From: SKLM01 sp041687115
GTDB taxonomy: Bacteria > Chloroflexota > Anaerolineae > B4-G1
DNA length: 5,970 nucleotides
Direction of reading: 5' to 3'
Assembly (NCBI GenBank): GCA_041687115.1
Contig: JAWLCP010000146.1
Coordinates: 1 to 5,970, forward strand
The first letter of the stretch is position 1, and each line of letters starts with the position of its first letter. Below are positions 1 through 4,897 of the stretch, in pieces. Below the pieces are notes generated by a model. The model was not told where the DNA came from and did no database searches. It saw nothing but the letters and a program-made list of their open reading frames with translations. A program made the position numbers and the translations under genes.

Positions 1-570
1 AAATCGACCCTGCTGGACGCCATCACCAGGAAATGCAACATCCACATCTGGGATAAGCCGCGGCGTCATCTGGCCCACGAGAACCCGTATGAGGATCGGC
101 TCAAGGAGTTCATCGATGTGACCTGGGCCAACGGCCACGTGCCCGGCTCTCTCTTCAGAGCGGAGACCTTCCACGACATGGCGGACTTCCTCGACGACCT
201 GGCCCTCTGCGACCCCGGTCGCCTGAAGTACCACGGGGGCCGGCTGCTCAACGTCCTCTCGCACGGCGAGGGGATCCTGAGCTACTTCAATGGCCGGTTC
301 CGCATCCAGGGGCTCTATCTCCTCGACGAGCCGGAGGCCGCCCTCTCCCCAACCAGCCAGGTGAGATTCCTCAGGCTGCTCCAGGAGCTGGAGGCGGAGG
401 GCCACGCCCAGTTCGTCATGGCCACCCACTCCCCCATCCTCCTGGCCTATCCTGGCGCCCAGATCTTCAGCTTCGACGCCGAGCGCATCACCGAGGTAGC
501 CTACGAGGAGACGACGCACTACAAGGTGTACGAGCAGTTCTTCACCGACAGGACCGCGATGCTCGAATGA
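1..570 (+). CDS. ABC/AAA-type ATPase, 5' end missing
   Basis: The reading frame is open from base 1 and ends at TGA 568-570, leaving the last 189 residues. The first visible residues, KSTLLDAI, are the end of a Walker A P-loop (GxxGxGKST), so the N-terminus lies outside the window. Further visible motifs, numbered from the first visible residue, are an ABC-type signature LSHGEG (86-91), Walker B LYLLDEPEAAL with D109 and E110, and the H-loop ATHSPILL with H143. The arrangement matches the small stand-alone AAA family ATPases (about 240 residues), which have an RAE(S/T)F segment before the signature, here RAETF at 53-57. These proteins bind and hydrolyse ATP in the cytoplasm; a partner or substrate cannot be read from the sequence. 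No transmembrane partner is visible. The trpB2 gene follows after 41 bases on the same strand, so co-transcription is possible, but a functional link is not implied. Confidence 0.85.
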   Translation, partial: KSTLLDAITRKCNIHIWDKPRRHLAHENPYEDRLKEFIDVTWANGHVPGSLFRAETFHDMADFLDDLALCDPGRLKYHGGRLLNVLSHGEGILSYFNGRFRIQGLYLLDEPEAALSPTSQVRFLRLLQELEAEGHAQFVMATHSPILLAYPGAQIFSFDAERITEVAYEETTHYKVYEQFFTDRTAMLE

Positions 571-597
571 GCATCCGTAAAGACGATCAACCAGATC

Positions 598-604
598 AAG
601 GAGA
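598..604 (+). promoter_or_regulatory. Ribosome binding site of trpB2, decides its start
   Basis: AAGGAGA lies 7-8 bases before ATG 612. An in-frame ATG at 567 overlaps the ATPase stop codon (ATGA), but it has no comparable ribosome binding site and would add 15 polar residues not typical of TrpB2. The 612 start is therefore preferred. Confidence 0.8.
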
Positions 605-611
605 AAGAGAC

Positions 612-1979
612 ATGACCCAGTACAAGTACTTCCTGGACGAAGCCGACCTGCCGACGCATTGGTACAACATCCTCCCCGACATGGAGACCCCCCCGCCCCC
701 CTACCGGCACCCGGTGACCCTCGACCTCATGCAGCCGGACGATCTGGCGCCGGTCTTCCCCCAGGCGCTGATCGAGCAGGAGATGAGCCCGGAGCGGTGG
801 ATCGAGATCCCGGATGAGGTGCAGGACGTGCTGAAGATGTGGCGCCCCTCGCCCCTCTACCGGGCCGCCCGTTGGGAGAAGGCCCTCGACACGCCGGCCA
901 GGATCTACTACAAGTGGGAGGGCGTCAGCCCCCCCGGCAGCCACAAGCCAAACACCGCCGTGGCCCAGTGCTACTATGCGAAGCAGGAGGGGCTGAAGGG
1001 CCTGGCCACGGAGACGGGGGCCGGTCAGTGGGGCAGCGCCCTGGCCTTCGCCACCCAGCTCTACGGCATGGAGTGCAAGGTGTTCATGGTCACCATCAGC
1101 TACCACCAGAAGCCCTACCGGCGCGTCATGATGGAGACCTGGGGCGGCAACGTGGTGCCCAGCCCCAGCTCAGAGACCAACGCCGGGCGAAGAATTCTTG
1201 AGGTCGATCCCGAGACCTCCGGCAGCCTGGGCATCGCCATCAGCGAGGCCATCGAGTACGCCGTCACCCGCGAGGGCTGGAAGTACTCCCTGGGCAGCGT
1301 CGTCAACTTCGTCCTCCTCCACCAGACCGTGGTCGGGTTGGAGGCGCAGAAGCAGATGGAGCTGGCCGACGACTACCCGGACATCCTCATCGGCTGCGTC
1401 GGCGGCGGCAGCAACTTCGCCGGCCTCTTCCTCCCCTTCATGAAGGACAAGCTGGACGGCAGCAGGCCGGATATGCGGGTGATCAACGTCGAATCCACCG
1501 CCTGCCCCAGCCTCACGCGGGGCCTCTACGCCTACGACTGGGGCGACACGGCGAAGACGGGCCCGGTGGCCAAGATGCACACCGTGGGCCACGACTTCAT
1601 CCCCGCCCCCACCCACGCCGGTGGTCTACGCTACCACGGCATGGCGCCCATCATCTGCCGTCTCATGGAGGATGGGTTCGTCGAGGCGACTGCCTTCAAT
1701 CAGAATGAGGTCCTCGAGGCGGCCCACAGCTTCGCGCAGGCCGAGGGCTTCATCGTCGCGCCCGAGACAGGCCATGCGGTCAAGGCCACCTACGACCAGG
1801 CGATGGCCTGCAAAGAAACGGGGGAGTCGAAGGCCATACTCTTCAACTGCAGCGGCCACGGTCACTTCGACCTGGCGGCCTACGATGCCTACCACCGAGA
1901 GGAGCTGCCCGACTACGAGCTGAGCGAGGATGCGCTCGAAAAAGCGCTGGCAGCGCTGCCCGACGTCCCGTCTCAGTAG
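612..1979 (+). CDS. trpB2: Tryptophan synthase beta chain, TrpB2 type
   Basis: The product has 455 residues, the usual TrpB2 length and longer than TrpB1 (about 400). TrpB is a pyridoxal-phosphate enzyme that condenses indole with L-serine to give L-tryptophan. Visible signatures are the Schiff-base lysine K112 in GSHKPNTAVAQ, the catalytic glutamate E134 in ETGAGQWGSALAF, the glycine-rich phosphate-binding loop GGGSNF (264-269) and the C-terminal SGHGHFD (414-420). The W after ETGAGQ, the HKPN motif, the long N-terminal arm and SGHGH instead of SGRGDKD are TrpB2 features. TrpB2 proteins often act without a tightly bound TrpA, using free indole, or serve as indole-salvage enzymes; some have taken on other beta-replacement roles, so activity on indole here is inference. 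No trpA or other trp gene is in the window. The only upstream neighbour is the ATPase. The gene is intact, with codon use like its neighbours. Confidence 0.97.
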   Translation: MTQYKYFLDEADLPTHWYNILPDMETPPPPYRHPVTLDLMQPDDLAPVFPQALIEQEMSPERWIEIPDEVQDVLKMWRPSPLYRAARWEKALDTPARIYYKWEGVSPPGSHKPNTAVAQCYYAKQEGLKGLATETGAGQWGSALAFATQLYGMECKVFMVTISYHQKPYRRVMMETWGGNVVPSPSSETNAGRRILEVDPETSGSLGIAISEAIEYAVTREGWKYSLGSVVNFVLLHQTVVGLEAQKQMELADDYPDILIGCVGGGSNFAGLFLPFMKDKLDGSRPDMRVINVESTACPSLTRGLYAYDWGDTAKTGPVAKMHTVGHDFIPAPTHAGGLRYHGMAPIICRLMEDGFVEATAFNQNEVLEAAHSFAQAEGFIVAPETGHAVKATYDQAMACKETGESKAILFNCSGHGHFDLAAYDAYHREELPDYELSEDALEKALAALPDVPSQ

Positions 1980-2006
1980 CTCCGGTGCGCCGGTCGAGTA
2001 CAGACA

Positions 2007-2030
2007 GGCGGGGGTTCACACGCCCCCGCC
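2007..2030. terminator. GC-rich hairpin between convergent genes
   Basis: GGCGGGGG (2007-2014) and CCCCCGCC (2023-2030) form a perfect 8-bp stem with an 8-base loop. It lies 27 bases after the trpB2 stop and overlaps the last codons of the convergent NYN gene. No T-run follows on either strand, so it is not a classical intrinsic terminator. It could still pause or end transcription for one or both genes. Confidence 0.4.
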
Positions 2031-2492
2031 CGTCTCCCCCTCCTCAAACACCGCCAGCCACGCCTCCACCTCCTCCTCGGAGAGCTGCGCCTCTTCCTTC
2101 GCGCCGCTGGACACGGGTGTGGCGTCCAGCTCGCTGGCGAACGCCTCCGAGTGCACCACCCTGGCGCCCCGACCCTCGGCCGCCGCGATCACCTCCCGGT
2201 CCGACGTGACCACGATGAGCCCCTGAGGATTCGGCGAGCGCCGGATCCGTTCGATGAGCACCCGGTCGGCGTTCCGCCCGGTGGGGGCGAAGACGACCTC
2301 CACCCGCCCGCCGGACAGATTCTCCGAGCACCCGCCCGGCATCCCCCGGTCGAAGACCACCGTCACCCGCTTCCCCGTCCGGCCGGCGTACGCCTGCAGG
2401 CGGGACACCAGCCGCGCCTCATCGTCCGGATCCTCCAGGTGGATGTCGGGCACCCGCCCGATCAGATTGTGCCCATCGATCAAAACTGGCAT
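2016..2492 (-). CDS. NYN-domain (YacP-like) RNA-binding or nuclease protein
   Basis: This is a 158-residue protein starting MPVLIDGHNLIG. The motifs in order are a first acidic site LIDGHNLIG (residues 4-12, D6), VTVVFDRG in the middle (second acidic site), NADRVLIERI and LIVVTSDREV with a further conserved TSD near residue 115. This is the PIN-like fold order of the NYN/YacP family, whose characterised member Rae1 (YacP) of Bacillus cleaves mRNA on the ribosome. The last about 30 residues form a Glu-rich helix-like tail (EEAQLSEEEVEAWLAVFEEG) ending in a Gly run. A G-rich stretch precedes the ATG but no clear AGGAGG is present. The gene converges on trpB2 and is divergent from selC. Ribonuclease activity and a cytoplasmic location are family inferences; its RNA target is unknown. 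Confidence 0.85.
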   Translation of the reverse strand: MPVLIDGHNLIGRVPDIHLEDPDDEARLVSRLQAYAGRTGKRVTVVFDRGMPGGCSENLSGGRVEVVFAPTGRNADRVLIERIRRSPNPQGLIVVTSDREVIAAAEGRGARVVHSEAFASELDATPVSSGAKEEAQLSEEEVEAWLAVFEEGETGGGV

Positions 2493-2523
2493 AGCCCCCC
2501 GCTCTAGCCCAGCGCCGCCGGCC

Positions 2524-2552
2524 CGTCATTGCGAGCATAGCGAAGCAATCTC
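2524..2552. repeat. Dispersed CATTGCGAG/GAAGCAATCTC-type repeat unit
   Basis: The stretch has the halves CGTCATTGCGAG and GCGAAGCAATCTC. It resembles an intergenic palindromic repeat seen in many copies in several bacterial genomes, from memory of the motif. ATTGC and GCAAT can pair around a 12-base centre. Only one copy is visible here, so repeat status rests on resemblance. It lies in the divergent gap between the NYN gene and selC. Confidence 0.55.
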
Positions 2553-2599
2553 CACCCTCACCACCCTCTCAACCCGCGCTCCGCCCAATCCCCCTTCGC

Positions 2600-2628
2600 T
2601 TGACGAATCGACCGATTCGAGATATCCT
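2600..2628 (+). promoter_or_regulatory. Sigma-70-like promoter of selC
   Basis: TTGACG (2600-2605) and TATCCT (2623-2628) are separated by exactly 17 bases. A start near 2635 would put the mature tRNA 5' end (2643) about 8 bases into the transcript. Position, spacing and hexamers all fit a tRNA promoter. Confidence 0.75.
2604..2619. promoter_or_regulatory. 16-bp palindrome inside the selC promoter spacer
   Basis: CGAATCG (2604-2610) and CGATTCG (2613-2619) form a perfect inverted repeat with a 2-base centre. It starts within the -35 hexamer and fills most of the spacer. A dimeric repressor bound here would block RNA polymerase; no such regulator is identified in the window. Confidence 0.45.
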
Positions 2629-2642
2629 TATGAATGACCCGT

Positions 2643-2738
2643 GGGGGTGGTTGGGGCCCGGTGGCTCCCCCGGTCTTCAAAACCGGTGGCGGGTTGCACA
2701 GCGCAAGCCGCGGTGGGTTCGACTCCCATCCACTCCCG
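2643..2738 (+). tRNA. selC: tRNA-Sec (UCA anticodon)
   Basis: This 96-base gene folds into the bacterial selenocysteine tRNA shape. The 8-bp acceptor stem pairs GGGGGTGG (2643-2650) with CCACTCCC (2730-2737), with one G-U. The 6-bp D stem GGGGCC/GGCTCC closes a 4-base CGGT loop. The anticodon arm CCGGT-CTTCAAA-ACCGG carries TCA at 2677-2679. The long variable arm (2687-2712) pairs GCGG/CCGC and TTGC/GCAA around one mismatch. The T arm is GTGGG-TTCGACT-CCCAT, and the discriminator is G2738. The 8+5 bp acceptor/T stack and the 6-bp D stem with minimal loop set tRNA-Sec apart from elongator tRNAs. CCA is not encoded (TAG follows). The product is charged with serine, converted to selenocysteinyl-tRNA by SelA, and delivered by SelB to UGA codons; none of those partner genes is in the window. 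Confidence 0.96.
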
Positions 2739-2739
2739 T

Positions 2740-2762
2740 AGTCTTGTGTTCTGCCCAAGACT
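2740..2762 (+). terminator. Hairpin just after selC
   Basis: AGTCTTG (2740-2746) and CAAGACT (2756-2762) form a 7-bp stem with a 9-base loop directly after the tRNA. No immediate T-run follows (TTTT only at 2778-2781), so it may act in tRNA 3' processing or weak termination. Its right arm overlaps the left arm of the next inverted repeat, so only one of the two can form. Confidence 0.35.
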
Positions 2763-2807
2763 TGTGGCGAGTAGCTGTTTTAGCACTCAAGGAGGTCGCC
2801 ACAAGTC
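2759..2807. repeat. 12-bp perfect inverted repeat around the integrase ribosome binding site
   Basis: GACTTGTGGCGA (2759-2770) is the exact reverse complement of TCGCCACAAGTC (2796-2807), and the centre is 25 bases. The loop contains AAGGAGG (2789-2795), and the right arm ends at the base before ATG 2808. In RNA this would place the Shine-Dalgarno in a loop and the spacer and start in or beside a stable stem. It may be a translational control hairpin of the former integrase or an end of the inserted element. Confidence 0.6.
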
Positions 2808-3290
2808 ATGAAACTCCTACAAGCACTCGACGGGTTTCTCCTAGGCAAGCGCATCGAAGGACTCTCCCCGCGCCCGCTAGAAGGCTATGAGCGTCAGATA
2901 CAACTTCTGGCAGACTTCCTCGGTAATCCTCGGGCTGAAGATATCACCGTTGACGACCTGCGCCGATTCTTCGACTATCTCCGCAACGAGTACACACCGC
3001 ACCGCCGAGTTGGCAAAAAGGGGGAAGAGCCGTGTGGTCTTCCTCGGCAGTGTCGCGCGCAAGGCAGTGTGGCGATATCTCGTGGAGCGGGATGACCGAT
3101 ATGACCCCGACGCACCGCTGTTTGCCAGCTCCGACGGTGGTCACCTTTCCTGCTCACGGGTCTATAGCTGGTGGCAGAGATAGGAGAGCGAGCAGGTGTC
3201 GAAGATACAAACGTGCACCGTCTTCGTCACTTCTTCGCCACTCAGCTTCTAAGGAATTCTGGAGATGTCTATACGCGCTTGCCAAGACCA
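2808..3290 (+). pseudogene. Tyrosine recombinase/integrase pseudogene
   Basis: The decayed gene begins at ATG 2808. Residues 1-64 are a normal N-terminal SAM-like core-binding domain (LLGKRIEGLSPRPLEGY, ITVDDLRRFFDYLRNEYTP). Homology then jumps, in another frame from about 3000 to 3180, to the late catalytic domain: RGKSRVVFLG, ARKAVWRYL and DPDAPLFASSDGG. A further frame change near 3177 leads to IGERAG and HRLRHFFATQLLRNSGDVYT (to 3275), which holds the catalytic H-x-x-R. The first catalytic Arg region and about 100 central residues are missing, as are the final LGH...Y nucleophile box and C-terminus. A typical integrase has about 300 residues; about 156 can be recognised here. Such enzymes cut and rejoin DNA at attachment sites. 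Starting 69 bases after selC, it most likely marks an element that integrated at the tRNA gene and then decayed. Confidence 0.88.
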
Positions 3291-3369
3291 AGTGAGGTTG
3301 ACCCTTGTCGGCATCAAGCAGGAATTGGAGGCCGTGTTAGGCCTGTCCGTTGTCCGTCGACGTTGTCCG
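3291..3369. other. Short intergenic stretch with TGTCCGT triplicate
   Basis: No gene is visible between the integrase remnant and the stop of the YggT-like gene. TGTCCGT occurs three times (3344-3350, 3351-3357, 3364-3370), the first two in tandem and the third 6 bases on and reaching the first base of the YggT-like gene's stop codon. The function is unknown and the triplicate may be chance. Confidence 0.4.
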
Positions 3370-3642
3370 TTATGTGACCCACAAGATGCGAACCAGTCCC
3401 CAGGCAGCCAAGGCACAGATCAGCATGGCCACCACGGACGACACTTCGAGTGCCGCGCCCACGGCCGAAGGGTCCTTGAACAGCAGGCTAAACGGCGCGA
3501 GGAAGACTCCCGTGATGCTGTAGATAAACTGAGCGAATCCGGCCTCGGGACTGGCAGCCAAGATTCTCAACACGACGGGAATGCCGATCAAGGCCTCCAG
3601 AATGCCGGTGACCAGCCAGATGATCTGGGTCGCCTTTGTCAA
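3370..3642 (-). CDS. YggT-family small membrane protein
   Basis: The 90-residue product has two hydrophobic segments, about residues 7-30 (IIWLVTGILEALIGIPVVLR) and 62-88 (ALEVSSVVAMLICALAAWGL). Between them is the family-typical loop with SPEAGFAQFIYSITGVFLAPF. This spacing and the F(A/V)xFIYxxTxxFLAPF block match YGGT-domain proteins of the cytoplasmic membrane, whose role is poorly defined (linked to osmotic stress or cell-division contexts in some bacteria). The only available start is TTG (3642-3640); there is no in-frame ATG or GTG before the stop TAA at 3666-3664, and no clear Shine-Dalgarno. The in-frame residues upstream of TTG (GGRRET) look like the basic stretch that often precedes the first helix. 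The normal N-terminus may therefore have been lost, possibly to the IS110 insertion just upstream. The coding part is otherwise undamaged. Confidence 0.75.
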   Translation of the reverse strand: MTKATQIIWLVTGILEALIGIPVVLRILAASPEAGFAQFIYSITGVFLAPFSLLFKDPSAVGAALEVSSVVAMLICALAAWGLVRILWVT

Positions 3643-3718
3643 TGTCTCGCGTCGGCCCCCGTGTTAGACGCCCTCTAGTTGTCCCCTGCTCGCTTCCCTG
3701 GGATACCCACCGCCTCTC

Positions 3719-3747
3719 TGGGTGACACGGTTCAAGTTCATCACCCA
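3719..3747 (+). repeat. Hairpin in the IS110 left-end leader
   Basis: TGGGTGA (3719-3725) and TCACCCA (3741-3747) form a perfect 7-bp stem with a 15-base loop just before the transposase ribosome binding site. TGGGT can alternatively pair with ACCCA at 3705-3709. In IS110-family elements this non-coding end can encode the guide (bridge) RNA, so the structure may be part of such an RNA. That is inference. Confidence 0.35.
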
Positions 3748-3758
3748 AAGGAGTACGC

Positions 3759-3956
3759 ATGAATGACGCACCTCTATCCGTCGGTGCCGATGTCCATCTC
3801 AAGGACATCGTCCTCCGCGCAGTGGATCAGCGCGACGATCACGAGGTCGTTGAACCCTTCTCCGTCACCAACAACCTCCCCGGCGCGCAGTTCGCTGCTG
3901 CAACTGCAGCTCAGACGGCCACCCGCCTGAGCTACCGTCGCGTCCAGATCGGCTAG
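3759..3956 (+). pseudogene. IS110-family transposase, N-terminal remnant
   Basis: The first 65 residues of an IS110-type DEDD transposase are present, starting at ATG 3759 with AAAGGAG 5 bases upstream. The N-terminus PLSVGADVHLKDIVLRAVD holds the first catalytic Asp (D11) of the RuvC-like fold, and TNNLPGAQ and the ATRLSYRRVQIG end match the start of this family. Full-length members have about 320-400 residues. Here the frame meets TAG at 3954 where the family normally continues with a W-E-A-T-G-like stretch, and nothing downstream resembles the rest. The middle, the C-terminal Ser-containing transposase domain and the right end are gone. The fragment lies between two minus-strand membrane protein genes and ends only 16 bases from the stop of the next one, so a deletion probably removed most of the element. 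It is not functional as a transposase. Confidence 0.8.
3908..3933. repeat. Inverted repeat inside the transposase remnant
   Basis: AGCTCAG (3908-3914) pairs with CTGAGCT (3927-3933). CGG (3916-3918) and CCG (3923-3925) extend the stem around a CCAC loop after one mismatch. It lies near the break point of the remnant. Confidence 0.35.
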
Positions 3957-3972
3957 TGCTGCAGCTGCCGAG

Positions 3973-4152
3973 CTATAAGCCGCGTGCGATGCTCGCGATC
4001 ACCAGCAGCGCCCATCCCACGGCCACCAGCCAAAAGCCAATTTCAGGGGTAACGACCGGAATTGACGTCAGGTTTGCCAGGATCCCCACCACCCCGAGGA
4101 TCAAGGCAACGATCCAGGTGATCTGCTTCGGAGCATTCGTCTTCACGTTCAT
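3973..4152 (-). CDS. Small two-helix membrane protein, 59 residues
   Basis: The frame is open farther upstream (to about 4338), but ATG 4152 is preceded by a strong AGGAGG six bases away, and residues upstream of it look random, so this start is firm. The product begins MNVKTNAPKQ. It has one hydrophobic segment at about residues 11-35 (ITWIVALILGVVGILANL) and a second at about 38-56 (IGFWLVAVGWALLVIASI), ending in RGL. The short loop carries TSIPVVTPE. Similar short proteins with an N-APKQITW-like start occur as unnamed conserved membrane proteins, from memory; no function is assigned. It would sit in the cytoplasmic membrane with both ends on the same side. It shares its strand with the YggT-like and GlsB-like genes. 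The IS110 fragment ends 16 bases beyond its stop. Confidence 0.8.
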   Translation of the reverse strand: MNVKTNAPKQITWIVALILGVVGILANLTSIPVVTPEIGFWLVAVGWALLVIASIARGL

Positions 4153-4340
4153 CTGTTCCCTCCTGAGTGGTATGTCTGAAGATTCTTTGTTCGATGACTC
4201 TCCTGGCCCCGTGGCGCTCACCAGTCGTGGAGAGCCCTCAACGAGTGTGCGTGTGCCAGAGCGCCAATGCCAGGGCAACGCGCTTGCCAGTTGCGGGGTC
4301 CGCCTTGCCGCAGTGATCCCACCGTATTCGCCCGTCAACT
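4153..4340. other. Intergenic region without recognised gene
   Basis: Between the 59-residue protein gene and the DUF5661-like pseudogene there is no convincing coding sequence on either strand. It holds the AGGAGG of the downstream gene (minus strand, about 4159-4164) and a small GGCAA/TTGCC stem near 4270-4284. No convincing promoter was found. Confidence 0.5.
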
Positions 4341-4640
4341 CTATCCGATTGTCTTTGCCCAGTTTGCTGCGGCTTCCTCCTCCAGCTCTGCCAGACGGGT
4401 GTAGTGGTCTGGGAACTATCTGAGGTGAGCCAGTGCGATCTTGCCGGTCCGACTCGGGTCATCGTCGGTCACATTCGTTTCGGGATCGCTGGTTCCGTGC
4501 TGAAGCTCCACCTGTAGGCCCATCCGAAAGGACTCCAGATCAACCTGGCCCCAGTCCACGCCGAGGGAATCCCCGATGCGCTCAGCTTCGTCTGGGCCAA
4601 GCCGTTCCAGCTTCCTCGTTACCTGTTCCTCGTCATCCGT
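4341..4640 (-). pseudogene. DUF5661-like protein pseudogene with amber codon
   Basis: Reading the minus strand from 4640 gives about 74 codons, one TAG (4418-4416), then 24 codons to a final TAG (4343-4341). Conserved pieces are RLGPDEAERIGDSLGVDW, LESFRMGLQVELQHG, PETNVTDDDP, TGKIALAHL and, after the amber codon, FPDHYTRLAELEEEA. The order (helix, D-W, FRMGL-VE-HG, TNVT-DDP, GKIALAHL-E-PDYYTRL) matches the short conserved family I know as DUF5661. The amber codon stands where the family has Glu, so GAG to TAG is the simplest cause. The first possible codon after the preceding TAA (4643-4641) is ACG, followed by DDEEQVTRKL; no ATG, GTG or TTG start precedes the conserved part. Start loss plus nonsense mutation indicate a recent pseudogene, because almost every other conserved residue is kept. 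The protein's role is unknown. Confidence 0.82.
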
Positions 4641-4867
4641 TTACGATCGAAATCGCACGGCCGGTTGGTCAGGGCAGACACCAGCTCTCCGTTGACTACG
4701 GACGGACCGGTATTGGTCACAGTCAGCCTCTCAGCACCGCGAAGCTCCCCGCCCCCGATTCCTGGCGCCGTCGCGCGCAAGCCGGTTGCCTGGCAGCCTC
4801 TCGGGACAGTGAGCGCGGCGGCGAGCACCAGACAACCAATGCTCTCCCCAGCTAGGGCGCGGCTCAC
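4641..4867 (-). pseudogene. DUF3494 (ice-binding-like) protein, frameshifted 5' remnant
   Basis: On the minus strand a GTG at 4867 begins a signal-peptide-like stretch (IGCLVLAAALTVP then CQATG). The start of a DUF3494 domain follows in three frames: SFAVLRG (4746-4726), TVTNTGPSVVNGEL (4723-4682) and GVCPDQPAVRF (from 4682 down). Joined, these match the family N-terminus SFAVLxGSTVTNTGPSVVNGDLGVSPGxAVTGF. At least two frameshifts are needed, near 4724 and 4682. The reading then meets TAA 4643-4641, directly against the DUF5661-like remnant; the remaining roughly 150-200 residues of the beta-solenoid domain are missing. Family members are secreted or surface proteins, some of which bind ice. 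The remnant is non-functional. A deletion joining the two remnants at about 4640-4650 is the simplest explanation. Confidence 0.7.
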
Positions 4868-4897
4868 GCTAGCTGCGCCGCGAACGAGAGGGGGGCC

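Noticed and set aside
568..570. TGA at the end of the ATPase as a possible selenocysteine codon
   Set aside because: The family normally ends near here, the codons after it do not continue a domain, and no SECIS-like hairpin is evident.
567..611. Alternative trpB2 start at ATG 567 overlapping the ATPase stop
   Set aside because: It lacks a good ribosome binding site and would add 15 polar residues; ATG 612 has AAGGAGA at correct spacing.
519..1106. Long open frame on the minus strand inside trpB2 (and others at 1170-1616 and 1626-1895)
   Set aside because: Antisense shadows of a high-GC gene with clear PLP-enzyme motifs; low-complexity products without recognisable family.
2254..2637. Plus-strand open frame over the NYN gene and the selC promoter
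   Set aside because: It is antisense to a recognisable NYN protein and runs through the repeat and tRNA promoter.
4153..4338. Longer N-terminus for the 59-residue membrane protein
   Set aside because: AGGAGG six bases before ATG 4152 fixes the start, and the upstream residues look like translated non-coding DNA.
4416..4418. In-frame TAG as a pyrrolysine codon
   Set aside because: No pyl genes are seen, the site corresponds to a normal Glu in relatives, and the start codon is also damaged; a nonsense mutation is simpler.
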